64,000 bases of DNA, taken from the NCBI GenBank assembly GCA_021732975.1, contig JAKFWC010000003.1:17414-81413 (forward strand). Reading direction: 5' to 3'. Under the pieces are notes generated by a model. It was given only the letters and a program-made list of their open reading frames with translations. It was not told the DNA's origin and ran no database searches. Positions 15,806 to 27,965 of the stretch are shown piece by piece. The stretch comes from Planctomycetaceae bacterium (lineage in GTDB: Bacteria > Planctomycetota > Planctomycetia > Planctomycetales > Planctomycetaceae). Each line of letters begins with the position of its first letter. Position 1 is the stretch's first letter. Made by a program: the position numbers and the translations under genes.

Positions 15806-16591
15806 CTATAACGCGCCTTCGGCGCGGTTGCTCCACCAAGGGAGGCCGACGCCGCCGTCGACGGTGAGGGTGCCGCCGGTCATGTATTCGGCGTCGTCAC
15901 TGGAGACGAAGGCGACGGCCTTGCCGACTTCATCCGGGCGGCCGAGGCGTTTCCACGGCAGTGCTTTGCCGCCCTGTTCCAGTTGCTCCTCGGTGAAGAA
16001 CTTCCGCTCGCCGGGGGTGTCGATCCATCCGGGATGGACGATGTTCACGCGGATGCGGTGCGGGGCGAGTTCCACCGCGGCGGTGCGGGCCATGTGGTCG
16101 ATCGCCGCTTTCGCCATGTTGTAGGCCATCGCTGTGGGAATCGCGAGAACGGCATGCGGCGAGCTGATGACGACAATCGAGCCGCCTTTGCCTTGCTTGA
16201 CCATCTGCAGGGCGGCACCGCGGACGCCGTAGAAGGCGCCCCACATGCCGACATCAATCGTCTTTTTGAAGCCATCCAGGTCGGCTTCGATCATGAGTTG
16301 CCGGTCGCTATAAACGGCATTCGAGACGAAGCAATCGAGGCTGCCGAAGGCGTCTGCGGTTTCAGCGATCATCGCCTCGACCCGCACGCGATCCGAAACG
16401 TCGCCGCCGAGGACGATTGCCTTCACACCGAACGATTTGGCTTCATTCGCCACCATCTCCGCTTCGGCTTTGTGCGAATGATAGTTGATGGCGACGTTGG
16501 CTCCTTCTTTCGCCATTTCCAGAATGCAGCCCTTGCCGATGCCGCGCGATGAACCGGTGACGAACACATTCTTACCAGCGAGACGAGGCAT
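15806..16591 (-). CDS. Short-chain dehydrogenase/reductase
   Basis: A 261-residue classical SDR, cytoplasmic. The NAD(P)-binding glycine motif is TGSSRGIG (12-19). Other marks are GGDVSD, NAVYSD in place of the usual NNAG, VVISSPHA with the catalytic serine, YNMAKAAIDHM with the YxxxK pair, and VHPGWIDTPGERKFF with GGTLTVDGG at the end. The substrate is not determinable; the sequence is closest in style to glucose-1-dehydrogenase or 3-oxoacyl-reductase-like members. It starts at ATG 16591 with AAGGAA upstream. It lies 93 bases downstream of a Fur-family gene on the same strand, so co-transcription is possible. Confidence 0.9.
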   Translation of the reverse strand: MPRLAGKNVFVTGSSRGIGKGCILEMAKEGANVAINYHSHKAEAEMVANEAKSFGVKAIVLGGDVSDRVRVEAMIAETADAFGSLDCFVSNAVYSDRQLMIEADLDGFKKTIDVGMWGAFYGVRGAALQMVKQGKGGSIVVISSPHAVLAIPTAMAYNMAKAAIDHMARTAAVELAPHRIRVNIVHPGWIDTPGERKFFTEEQLEQGGKALPWKRLGRPDEVGKAVAFVSSDDAEYMTGGTLTVDGGVGLPWWSNRAEGAL

Positions 16592-16684
16592 GGAAGTCGA
16601 TTCCTTGTGAACTTTTTCGCTTGCGATTAGCGGGGATTTAAAAGGGATGAAATGTCGAATGCCGAAATCTGACTGTCGAAAAAA

Positions 16685-17125
16685 TTACTGTGGCACGCAC
16701 GTCAGACAGTGTCCCTTGAGCAGGATTTCCGTGACGCGGCCGACTTTCGACCAGCTCTTCTGCGAGCTTTTCGGGATGTCGCCGTCGTGGATGCAGGTGA
16801 CGCTGCCGCAGTCCACACAGACGAAGTGCGGATGGTGGCCTTCCGGATGATTGGGGTTCTTCAGTTCAAACCGCCAGACGTGATCGCCGAGTTCCGTGCG
16901 CGCAACGAGCCCGGCGTCGACGAGATCGGTGAGGTTACGGAAGATCGTGGCTTTGTCGAAACCGAGAGGCACCAGATGCTCAGCGACTTCGGCATGCGAC
17001 AAGGGCGACTTCGCCCCCTGCAATCGCCGCACGACCGCCAGCCGCGCCGCCGTGGTCCGCAGGCCCGCCGTGGTCAGCAGGGTGCGAATCTGAGCAATCG
17101 CTTCGATTTCATGATCGGTCGCCAT
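16685..17125 (-). CDS. Fur-family metal-responsive repressor
   Basis: A 146-residue protein with the Fur layout: an N-terminal winged helix (LRTTAARLAVVRRLQGAKSP, HAEVAEHLVPLGFDKATIFRNLTDLVDAGLV) and a C-terminal metal/dimerisation half with HHPHFVCVDCGSV and a final LKGHCLTCVPQ. These give two CxxC pairs, as in zinc-structured Fur proteins. Which metal or peroxide it senses (Fur, Zur or PerR type) cannot be decided from motifs alone. It starts at ATG 17125 with AAGGA eight bases upstream. No obvious inverted Fur box was recognised upstream, where the space is taken up by F1/F5 repeats. Confidence 0.9.
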   Translation of the reverse strand: MATDHEIEAIAQIRTLLTTAGLRTTAARLAVVRRLQGAKSPLSHAEVAEHLVPLGFDKATIFRNLTDLVDAGLVARTELGDHVWRFELKNPNHPEGHHPHFVCVDCGSVTCIHDGDIPKSSQKSWSKVGRVTEILLKGHCLTCVPQ

Positions 17126-17227
17126 GCGACGGTCCTTCGTGCGAACGAATCGGTGCCGAGAGAAACAGCACGCTTACTTCACGAAGTATACCGCCGGGTG
17201 GATAACTCCGGCAATTCGCGGCATAGA

Positions 17228-17380
17228 GGTTTAGCCGCGACCCGGAATCCGTGTTGTGCGCGGGTCTCCCGACCCCGCACTGAGCTCGACCGCAGGTCTC
17301 CTGATTTGTAGTGCAATTACCCAACGAAGAGGAGACCTTCGGTCATGAAGAGTGCGGGGTCGGGAGACCCGCGCACAACA
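17228..17380. repeat. F1 half unit followed by F5 nested inverted repeat
   Basis: 17228-17244 is the left half of F1 (GTTTAGCCGCGACCCGG). It is followed at once by F5: perfect 31-bp outer arms at 17250-17280 and 17350-17380 (core GGGTCTCCCGACCCCGCAC) and inner 15-bp arms at 17287-17301 and 17329-17343 with one mismatch. The same F1-half plus F5 arrangement occurs at 39430-39597. It fills the 303-base gap downstream of two divergent starts. Confidence 0.9.
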
Positions 17381-17428
17381 CGGCACACATCAATTCGGCG
17401 ACGCAGGGATTCCGCAAAGCGGCCAGCG

Positions 17429-20956
<3,528 letters not shown>

Positions 20957-20992
20957 GGATGATGTCTCTTCGACGGGAACTCATTTTCAAAA

Positions 20993-21120
20993 CTCGTTCC
21001 CAAGCTCTGCTTGGGAACGTCCGGCACCGAGGCTCTGCCTCGTTTCTTACTTCTTCTTGTCGCTACCGTGCGAGGCAGAGCCTCGCGAAAGAGCGTTCCC
21101 AAGCGGAGCTTGGGAACGAG
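20993..21120. repeat. F6 nested inverted repeat
   Basis: Outer arms 20993-21019 and 21094-21120 (core CTCGTTCCCAAGC, few mismatches) enclose inner perfect 15-bp arms CGAGGCTCTGCCTCG at 21028-21042 and 21071-21085. It lies between two genes on the minus strand. Confidence 0.88.
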
Positions 21121-21143
21121 TTGTCATAATCTCTGGGTCTCAA

Positions 21144-22247
21144 TTACGGTAACTGCACGGTCTTCACGAACGTTTCAAACGCCTTCTTTTCCTGCAACAC
21201 GAGAGCTGTCGGTGCTTGCAGTTTGATGAACCACGTCTTGTCATCCTTGTCGACAATCACGCCGAGGATGGATTGCCCCTTATCGGAATCCGTGGGAGCG
21301 ATCAGTTCGACGTAATCCCCCTTGTCCGGGCCGACATCAATCTGGCGCATGACGGCTTTCAACCCATCGGCATCATAGGCCGGCAGGCCGACTTGTCCGC
21401 ACCAGCGGTTGACGTTCGCGAGTCGATCGCCAGCTGCGCGGGCCAGATCAATGATGGTGACTTCCCCTTTAAGATCGCCTTGCTCAAACGAGAGGGCGGC
21501 TTTCCGCATGCCGCCGGCTTGACCCTGCTTCCAATGTTCGGGCGCGGTGAGTTTGAGGTTCCTGTCAGAAGCCGGTCCCTCCGCCGAGGGAGCCGCGAAA
21601 GGTCGGTCCATTCCGCCACGACCACCGGCAAACGGCGGACTCATCCCGCCGCCGGGTTTGCCTTGGCCTTCGAGGTTCACAAAGACCGCGCTCAACCCGT
21701 TGGGCAACGTGAGCGTTTCCGTGTCGGTGGAAAGCTGGTCCTGCTTCATCGGCGGCAACGAAAGCTGTCCCCGCCAGCGGTTGAGATTCGCCAGCACGCC
21801 CTCTTGCTGATCACCTTCACCCACGGGCAGCACGGTGACCGTGGTTTCGAGCGTAGGTTTCGTATCAATGACCAACGTCGCGAACCGTAAGCCGCTCGCC
21901 GGTTGTTGCGACCACCCGTTTGGCAGCGTCCATTTGGGCTTCCCGGTCTCATCGAAGGTCATCGACTGTACGACCTGACGGTACTCGGCCTCGTGATTGG
22001 CAACGACATCGACCGGCCCGGTTAACTTGAGGAACCAGAATTGCCCCTCGTGGGAAATGATCGCCCCGAGCATCCGCTGCGGTTCTCCCGCGGACTCCGC
22101 GTCACTGCCCGTCCCGGCGGGGGCCGGAAGCTGGATCGCTTCCGCCTTCGGCACCTCATACTGCGTGATGCTGTCCTGCGGGCGGCAACCGAGGTTCAGC
22201 ACGACGGTCAGGACCAATGCCGGAGTCAGCAATGAAGCAAGTTTCAA
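21144..22247 (-). CDS. Lipoprotein with internally duplicated domains
   Basis: A 367-residue protein. I chose the TTG at 22247 because it is preceded by GGGAG nine bases away and directly gives a lipoprotein signal (VVLNLGC, lipidated at C21); the ORF runs further upstream as unlikely sequence. The body has an A-B-B'-A' layout. Segment A (59-98, MLGAIISHEGQFWFLKLTGP) matches A' (326-366, ILGVIVDKDDKTWFIKLQAP). B (106-191, with VLANLNRWRGQLSLP) matches B' (231-317, with RLANVNRWCGQVGLP). A glycine-rich linker joins B and B'. I do not recognise a characterised family. It is probably anchored in the periplasm or outer membrane downstream of the cytochrome c biogenesis gene's promoter side. Confidence 0.8.
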   Translation of the reverse strand: MKLASLLTPALVLTVVLNLGCRPQDSITQYEVPKAEAIQLPAPAGTGSDAESAGEPQRMLGAIISHEGQFWFLKLTGPVDVVANHEAEYRQVVQSMTFDETGKPKWTLPNGWSQQPASGLRFATLVIDTKPTLETTVTVLPVGEGDQQEGVLANLNRWRGQLSLPPMKQDQLSTDTETLTLPNGLSAVFVNLEGQGKPGGGMSPPFAGGRGGMDRPFAAPSAEGPASDRNLKLTAPEHWKQGQAGGMRKAALSFEQGDLKGEVTIIDLARAAGDRLANVNRWCGQVGLPAYDADGLKAVMRQIDVGPDKGDYVELIAPTDSDKGQSILGVIVDKDDKTWFIKLQAPTALVLQEKKAFETFVKTVQLP

Positions 22248-22417
22248 AGTGAAAAACTCCCGGGGAGGCACCCGAGACGCGCTCGCGGGAGCGCTGTTGT
22301 TTCGGGAAGGTTTGTTCAGGCAGGACCACTCGCGATTTCGGTCGCGCGCGGCGAAAGACGGCACTAAATGATTATAGTTGCCTGACCCGAGGAAAGTACA
22401 CGCGTTAACACAGGATG

Positions 22418-22537
22418 AGATTGGCAATTAGAAATTAGGAATTGAAAAGGGCAAATTAGAATGCCCATGACTGCGACCAAAGTCATTCCTCCGGCCAATT
22501 TGCAATTTTCATTGTTCAATTCCTAATGGCCAATCTC
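22418..22537. repeat. F10 AT-rich inverted repeat in divergent promoter region
   Basis: The left arm, starting at 22418 (GAGATTGGCAATTAG, then AAATTAGGAATTGAA), pairs imperfectly with 22515-22537 (TTCAATTCCTAATGGCCAATCTC). It is unusually AT-rich for this genome. It sits in the 312-base space between the divergent lipoprotein and GNAT genes, so both promoters must be near or inside it. Confidence 0.75.
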
Positions 22538-22559
22538 CTCGTCTACCCAGAAACCTCCC

Positions 22560-23507
22560 ATGACCACAACGACCGATTCCGGGCTAACCATCACCACTAT
22601 CGATGTGCATGATTGGCCGCAGGCGCTCGGCTTCCTGTTTGCGACTTTTCCCGAAGAAGAACGGCAGCCACGGATTGATTCCACGCTGATCGCCGTCAGT
22701 GAGGGCCGGCTGAGTTTGTCCGGCTTGCGTTGGGCCTTACGCGACGGCGAACCCATCGGCGTTTCGCTCACCATGGAACAACCTGACGGCGTTACGCTCG
22801 TCTGGCCACCGGTGGTGATTGCAAGCGCGGATAATCCCGCGGCTGTGGAATCGGCCCTGATGCGGGAGTTGACGGCCCGCCTCGATCAGGCGTCGGCTCG
22901 GCTCGCACAGATTTTGCTGGATCCGCATGAGACCACCGACACGGCTCCCTACCAGGCTCACGGGTTTACGACTCAGACCGATCTCGATTTTCTTGTGCGA
23001 ACGCTGGATGGAACGCTACCGGCGGCCGATCTTGTGGGGTGGCAAGTCGAACATTTTGACGAAGCGACCAATCGGGATCGCTTCGCTGCGCTGATTGAAG
23101 CGACCTACCTCGGTTCGCAGGATTGCACGGTTCTGGATGGTCTGCGGAATGGGCAAGAGGCGCTGGCGAGTCATCGACTTTCCGGCCAATTTCAACCCGA
23201 TCTCTGGACACTGTACAAAGTCGCTGGAACAGACGTAGCCGTGGTCTTGTTGAATGAGCATACGGAACAGTCCGCAGTCGAGTTGGTGTATTTCGGCGTC
23301 GCTCCCTCCGTTCGGGGACGCGGTTACGGACAAAACGCCTTGATTCATGCCTTGAACGCGGCGGCAACCCGCGGCGGACAACTGGCCTTTCTGGCTGTCG
23401 ACGCTAAAAACACTTATGCCATAAATGTTTATGGAAATCTCGGCTTCTCGCATCTTTCCCGTCGGCAAGCACTGTTTCGGTGGCCCGGTGGATTGGCACG
23501 AAAGTAA
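22560..23507 (+). CDS. GNAT-family N-acetyltransferase
   Basis: A 315-residue protein with a double-GNAT layout. The C-terminal half has the acetyl-CoA-binding motif A: ELVYFGVAPSVRGRGYGQNAL, with the RGRGYG pyrophosphate loop, then AVDAKNTYAINVYGNLGF (motif B). The N-terminal half (20-150) looks like a degenerate GNAT fold without the loop. This pattern occurs in mycothiol-synthase-like tandem GNATs, but the substrate cannot be assigned. It starts at ATG 22560. No partner gene is adjacent. Confidence 0.85.
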   Translation: MTTTTDSGLTITTIDVHDWPQALGFLFATFPEEERQPRIDSTLIAVSEGRLSLSGLRWALRDGEPIGVSLTMEQPDGVTLVWPPVVIASADNPAAVESALMRELTARLDQASARLAQILLDPHETTDTAPYQAHGFTTQTDLDFLVRTLDGTLPAADLVGWQVEHFDEATNRDRFAALIEATYLGSQDCTVLDGLRNGQEALASHRLSGQFQPDLWTLYKVAGTDVAVVLLNEHTEQSAVELVYFGVAPSVRGRGYGQNALIHALNAAATRGGQLAFLAVDAKNTYAINVYGNLGFSHLSRRQALFRWPGGLARK

Positions 23508-23925
23508 TTGACAGTTTCTGAACACTCTCGGCCACCGCTTTTCTTCATTCGATGAATTCTGGAAACGGTGGCAAACGCTCATCTCCTCGTGACTTTCGCG
23601 GTTTTCTCCACTTGATGAACGCCTTGCGAATTTTTTGCGAAGCCGATGGGTTTGACTCCCGCTCCGCCGGAGATACGATCAGCCCCACTGAGTGAGTCTG
23701 AAAGACGCTCACCTCGCGACCCACAAGTGGGCTCTCATCGAGAGCCACAACACGGTTGCGGGGCGGGTTGTCTATTTCCAACAATCTGACAGTCTCCAAC
23801 GACGAATCGTGAAAGTGCGGAACCAGGGGTGGGTCTGCACGACGGGAGTGGCTGCGCGGTCTGCGAAGCCTTTCTCGACACAATCATCGAAGGGGAGTGG
23901 CGGACCGGAGCGTGGGGGTCGCAAG
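23508..23925. other. Region upstream of dnaA, no recognised gene or origin
   Basis: A 418-base space. The DnaA reading frame stays open upstream to 23692, but those codons show no DnaA domain I sequence, so they were left out. A weak stem (GCCACCG near 23532 with CGGTGGC near 23566) may end the GNAT transcript. I searched for DnaA boxes of the TTATCCACA type and saw no convincing cluster. Confidence 0.5.
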
Positions 23926-25434
23926 ATGCAGCCCGGCATGAAGCCGATAGAGACGGACCGCGCCGCGAGGGGACACGACGATCCTCGCCAAGCCGCCGTG
24001 CTGGCAGAATTGAAATCGCGCCTGGGGGCCCAGCCGTACGCGCTGTGGTGCCAGGACAAGATCGCCATCGACATCCAGGACGACGTACTGACCATCGCGG
24101 TGGGCAGTCCGTTCCTGCTCAATTGCATGCAGAAGCAATTCAGCACAGCATTGACCGAAGCCGCACAAACGGTGATTGGCCCGAGTGCGTCCGCGGTGCT
24201 GACCGTTGATGCGCGGTTGTCGCTGAAACCCGGATCAACGGCGTCGAGCAGTTCCCGGAGCGCGGCGCGTAAGCCATCCGTGGTGAAGATGCCGGGGGAT
24301 ATCGCCGAACCCGCAACCGTCACTACAAAAGAGACCGCTGCGCGGATCGTGTCGATGCCCGAACCGACGGGTTCGTCGTTTGCGCTCCCGCGGCAACGCC
24401 GTCTTGCCGAACTCTCGGAATACATCGCCGGGCCGAACACCGAGATTGCACTGACCGCTTGTAAGCAAGTGGCGATCTCGCCCGGGTTGCAGTTCAACCC
24501 GCTCTACTTGCATGGTGCTGTCGGGACGGGCAAGTCGCACCTGTTGGAAGGGATCTGCCGGCAACTGCGCCGCACACATCCCAACCTGCAAGTCGTATTG
24601 ATTACGGCGGAAGGGTTCGCGAACTACTTCACGCAGTCGTTGCGCGATCGCACGTTGCCGAGCTTCCGCCAGAAGTTCCGTGGCGTCGATTTACTGCTCG
24701 TCGATGACATCGACTTTTTCGAGTCGAAACGGGTCTTCCAGGAAGAGTTCCTGCATACCCTCGCCGATCTCATCGATCATCGCCGTCAGGTGGTGATGAC
24801 CGGTGATCGGCATCCGCGGCTGTTGCCGAAGCTGGGCGACGACCTGATTTCCCGCATGCAATCCGGGCTAGTCTGCCGGTTGGAAACCCCCGATGCGGAG
24901 ACCCGCCGGAAGATCGTGACCGTGAAGGCTCAACGGTTGGATGGCGAGTTCGCACCGGAAGCTTTGGAATTCATCGCTGACCGGTTCACGGGCAGTGTGC
25001 GGGAACTCGAAGGAGCCCTGAACTGTCTCCAGACCTATTTTTCGATGACGAAGAAGAAGATTACGCTCAGCACGGCGCGACAGGTGCTGGCTGATCTGGA
25101 GCGGGACTGTCTGCGGATCGTGCGGTTGGCCGATGTTGAACGCGTGGTCTGTACATTGTTCGGGCTGCGGCCGAAAGACCTCAAGTCGGACAGCCGGGTG
25201 CGCACATTGGCACAACCGCGCATGCTGGCGATGTTTCTCGCCCGCAAGCACACACCGTCGGCGTACTCAGAAATTGGCCAGCACTTCGGCGGTCGCAATC
25301 ACAGCACGGTGATGTCCGCCGAGCGCAAAGTGCAGGGTTGGCTCGAAGAAAACGCGTCGGTAAGAATCGCGTCCCAAGACTGGACCATCGGTGAAATCGT
25401 CAGCACGCTGGAGCAACAACTCCTCGCCGGATGA
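23926..25434 (+). CDS. dnaA: Chromosomal replication initiator protein DnaA
   Basis: A 502-residue DnaA, starting at ATG 23926 with a G-rich stretch seven bases upstream. Domain I is at about 20-85 (LKSRLGAQPYALWCQDKI). A variable serine-rich linker follows. The AAA+ domain begins near 170 with Walker A LHGAVGTGKSH (K203) and Walker B LLLVDDID (D260, D261), then sensor elements and ISRMQSGL. Domain IV has the DNA-binding signature SEIGQHFGGRNHSTVMSAERKV. It opens the origin with ATP and DnaA boxes. Neither dnaN nor recF adjoins; the gene is convergent with a GDSL gene only nine bases away. Confidence 0.96.
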   Translation: MQPGMKPIETDRAARGHDDPRQAAVLAELKSRLGAQPYALWCQDKIAIDIQDDVLTIAVGSPFLLNCMQKQFSTALTEAAQTVIGPSASAVLTVDARLSLKPGSTASSSSRSAARKPSVVKMPGDIAEPATVTTKETAARIVSMPEPTGSSFALPRQRRLAELSEYIAGPNTEIALTACKQVAISPGLQFNPLYLHGAVGTGKSHLLEGICRQLRRTHPNLQVVLITAEGFANYFTQSLRDRTLPSFRQKFRGVDLLLVDDIDFFESKRVFQEEFLHTLADLIDHRRQVVMTGDRHPRLLPKLGDDLISRMQSGLVCRLETPDAETRRKIVTVKAQRLDGEFAPEALEFIADRFTGSVRELEGALNCLQTYFSMTKKKITLSTARQVLADLERDCLRIVRLADVERVVCTLFGLRPKDLKSDSRVRTLAQPRMLAMFLARKHTPSAYSEIGQHFGGRNHSTVMSAERKVQGWLEENASVRIASQDWTIGEIVSTLEQQLLAG

Positions 25435-25443
25435 CGCTTGCGC

Positions 25444-26622
25444 TTAGCGCAATCCCAACGTCTGCGCTGTTCCTAACCGCTCTTCCAACTTCGGCTGCAA
25501 TACCTTCGCCACCACCTCATTGCCATACGGAGTGAGGTGCCGATCCGCGTAGTAGTACAGTTGCTTTCCGGTCGTTTGCCATTCCGCTTGCAGATCGGGA
25601 AGCAGGTCGATCATCGTGATGCCGAGTCGATCGCAGGCCGCACGGAGGCGGTCCTGCACATCGAACTCAAATGGCCCAATATTTTTGATGACCGCGTGCG
25701 GATCGACCTGGTTGTGATCCGGCAGTGAGACGATCACCAATTTCGTCTGCAATTCGGCCGCCCGTTTCTGCATCATCTCCAGATACCGATCGGTCACGTC
25801 CCACGCCGCGGTTCGCTGTTCTTCCGTGGTGATGCGGCGGTCTTTCGTGCCGATGAAACGGTAGCGTGCGCCCTTCAGGCCTTCTTTGCCCATCGCGACC
25901 AGATAGGAAGTCGTCCACTTACTCTTGGCCGCGCTAGTGACCGCGGGGAGTTCTGCCAGCGGTTCAAAGTCGGCTGGGATGGGGTCGACGCGCGTGACTT
26001 TGCCGCCGTCCGAAAGTTCGTAATCGGGAACCTTGCGGACGTAATTATCCTCCGGGTCATTCCAAAAGAAGACCAGCACCGTGAGATCGGGTCGAAACTC
26101 GGCACCGAACTGGTCCAGTACCGCGAGGCTGTTGCGGGTGCCGTAACCATTCGCGCCGCCGTTGGCGACTTCACGATCCGGCCACGCTGCGGTCAGTCGG
26201 CCGACAAAGGTTTCGTCATCGGCGGCACCGAGACCGTAGGTGAATGAGTCGCCAAGAAAGAGGACGCGGCCACGGACACCAGCCGGGCGTTCGGCCGAAA
26301 AGATTGTTGTCCCTCGTTGCCGCTGTGTGGTGTGATGGATCGGATGGGAATACTCGGTCGTTTCCATTCGGCCGGACACTCCGGCGAGCGGTGCGTAACC
26401 GTACACGGGATGCGGTCCCCACGCCGGGGTCGACAACAGACTCGGCGGCGTCCAGACCATCCGTAAACCGAGTTCACCGATGAGCAGACTGAACGTGACT
26501 GCGATCGCAGCCGCCAACAGTTTGACGGTCCAGCGAATCGGCTTGCGCTGTCGCCGCGTAACAACCGTGTTCGCTGTTGGGGTCGCCAGGGGGCTGACGA
26601 CCATCGAAGTGGAAACAGACAC
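25444..26622 (-). CDS. Membrane-anchored SGNH/GDSL-type hydrolase
   Basis: A 392-residue protein. The GTG at 26622 is chosen because GGGAGG lies seven bases upstream. One membrane helix near residues 27-50 (LLAAAIAVTFSLLIGELGL) anchors it with the rest outside. The catalytic domain has block I RVLFLGDSFTYGLG with the nucleophile serine, NGGANGYGTRN with the oxyanion Gly/Asn, and the C-terminal DRHLTPYGNEVVA carrying the Asp-x-x-His pair. Proteins of this type act as esterases or O-acetyltransferase-like modifiers of polysaccharides. The substrate is unknown. The exopolysaccharide genes at 28-31 kb are nearby but not contiguous. Confidence 0.87.
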   Translation of the reverse strand: MSVSTSMVVSPLATPTANTVVTRRQRKPIRWTVKLLAAAIAVTFSLLIGELGLRMVWTPPSLLSTPAWGPHPVYGYAPLAGVSGRMETTEYSHPIHHTTQRQRGTTIFSAERPAGVRGRVLFLGDSFTYGLGAADDETFVGRLTAAWPDREVANGGANGYGTRNSLAVLDQFGAEFRPDLTVLVFFWNDPEDNYVRKVPDYELSDGGKVTRVDPIPADFEPLAELPAVTSAAKSKWTTSYLVAMGKEGLKGARYRFIGTKDRRITTEEQRTAAWDVTDRYLEMMQKRAAELQTKLVIVSLPDHNQVDPHAVIKNIGPFEFDVQDRLRAACDRLGITMIDLLPDLQAEWQTTGKQLYYYADRHLTPYGNEVVAKVLQPKLEERLGTAQTLGLR

Positions 26623-26900
26623 GCGCGGTCCTCCCTGACCGATTGTCCGCGCGGAACGTCCCACACGGTCACAGTTTGTTTTTAGCTCAAGTAGTCGGAA
26701 TCGACAACGACAGATTGGGGGGTTGGTGAGGTTGGAAGACACGCGGTGAAGTGGCGCGAGGCGCGAAACCGCAAGCGACGATGGTGAGTCGAGCTTACCA
26801 ATCGCCCCAGATTGCCCGGTTGGTCGTAACCCGTCTTGCTGGATTTCTGAGATTCTGCGACGATCCCCCCGCTTTGAGGATGGCCGTTTCTTGTGGGAAA

Positions 26901-27812
26901 ATGCGTTTCGACGCTTTGTTGTCACCACCCGTGAGCGAGTTGCGATTCCCGGCTGATGTTCGACCGGCGGCGCGAGCCTTCTCGTACCGTACGCTCCTCG
27001 TCTGCGCGCTGCTCGGTGGTTTGGGCCTGAGTGGTTGCCGCCTGGCGAACCGGGCCGACACGGTCGGATTACCCACCCGGCATTCGGTCAAGAACGATCA
27101 GTTGCGCGTGCTGAGCGACATCAAGCTGCCCAAAGATCACGCGCTGTTGAAGGATCTCGAAGCCTTGCGGGGCATGATCTCCGAAACGCTCGTTCTTCCC
27201 GTGCAGGAACAACCAGTGACGGTGTATCTGTTCGGTGACGAAACGCGGTACTCGCAGTATCTGCAGGCGACGTATCCCAACCTGCCGCCCCGCCGGGCTT
27301 ACTTTGTCGGCACGTCGCAGGAACTCGCGGTCTACACCTTCTGGGGCGAACGGATACAAGAAGACCTGCGGCACGAGTACACGCACGGCGTTTTGCATGC
27401 GTCCCTCAAAGATGTTCCGTTGTGGCTCGATGAAGGCCTTGCGGAATACTTTGAAGTCGCCGAGCCGCCGGTCGGTTTCAATCGCGATTATGTGCAGCGG
27501 ATGCGGTCCGCGCTGCATGAAGGCTGGCGTCCCGATCTCGATCGGTTGGAAACGCTGGAAGCCGTCGGCGACATGAAGAAGCCGGACTACTTCGAGTCGT
27601 GGGCGTGGGTCCATTTCATGCTGGAAGACAGCCCGGACAGCCGTGGCGTGCTGGTCGACTATCTGCGTGAACTCCGCACTACCGCGCGACCGGGCCGGTT
27701 GTCGCAACGACTGCGGAAAGAACTGCCCGATGCGGACGCGCGATTCCTCGCACATTGTGCGACGCTCAGTGAAGGCATCATTGCCGCCGGGGCGTTGTCG
27801 AACCGCGAGTAA
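26901..27812 (+). CDS. Lipoprotein with gluzincin peptidase motif (DUF1570-like)
   Basis: A 303-residue protein if begun at ATG 26901; upstream in-frame starts lack ribosome sites and would bury the signal. A lipobox LGLSGC lipidates C46. The zinc motif H158-E159-Y-T-H162 (LRHEYTHGVLHASL) is followed 15 residues later by WLDEGLAEYFE, which supplies the third ligand glutamate, the arrangement of peptidase MA-like gluzincins. The tail (MLEDSPDSRGVLVDYLRELR) matches DUF1570-type proteins common in planctomycetes. It is presumed to be a periplasmic or surface metallopeptidase with unknown substrate. Confidence 0.85.
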   Translation: MRFDALLSPPVSELRFPADVRPAARAFSYRTLLVCALLGGLGLSGCRLANRADTVGLPTRHSVKNDQLRVLSDIKLPKDHALLKDLEALRGMISETLVLPVQEQPVTVYLFGDETRYSQYLQATYPNLPPRRAYFVGTSQELAVYTFWGERIQEDLRHEYTHGVLHASLKDVPLWLDEGLAEYFEVAEPPVGFNRDYVQRMRSALHEGWRPDLDRLETLEAVGDMKKPDYFESWAWVHFMLEDSPDSRGVLVDYLRELRTTARPGRLSQRLRKELPDADARFLAHCATLSEGIIAAGALSNRE

Positions 27813-27820
27813 TGGTTCGT

Positions 27821-27955
27821 CACAGACCGGAGCGCGAGCGACGGCGTCAAAAAGTGATGAGTGCTGAATGATGAGCGATGAGTTGCGATTCACTCATCAT
27901 TCATCGATCAGCACTCATCAATTCGGCGCATCCGTCGCTCGCGCTCCGGGCTGTG
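27821..27955. repeat. Nested inverted repeat, F2-related outer arms and F9 inner arms
   Basis: Outer 24-bp arms 27821-27844 and 27932-27955 with one mismatch (core GGAGCGCGAGCGACGG). The inner part (27856-27919) is built from GATGAGTGCTGA and its complement TCAGCACTCATC, with further GATGAG units between. It lies between convergent genes. The inner type recurs at 61189-61303. Confidence 0.88.
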
Positions 27956-27965
27956 ATACGAAGTC

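Noticed and set aside
23508..23925. Replication origin next to dnaA
   Set aside because: No cluster of TTATCCACA-like boxes or AT-rich unwinding region could be recognised by eye.
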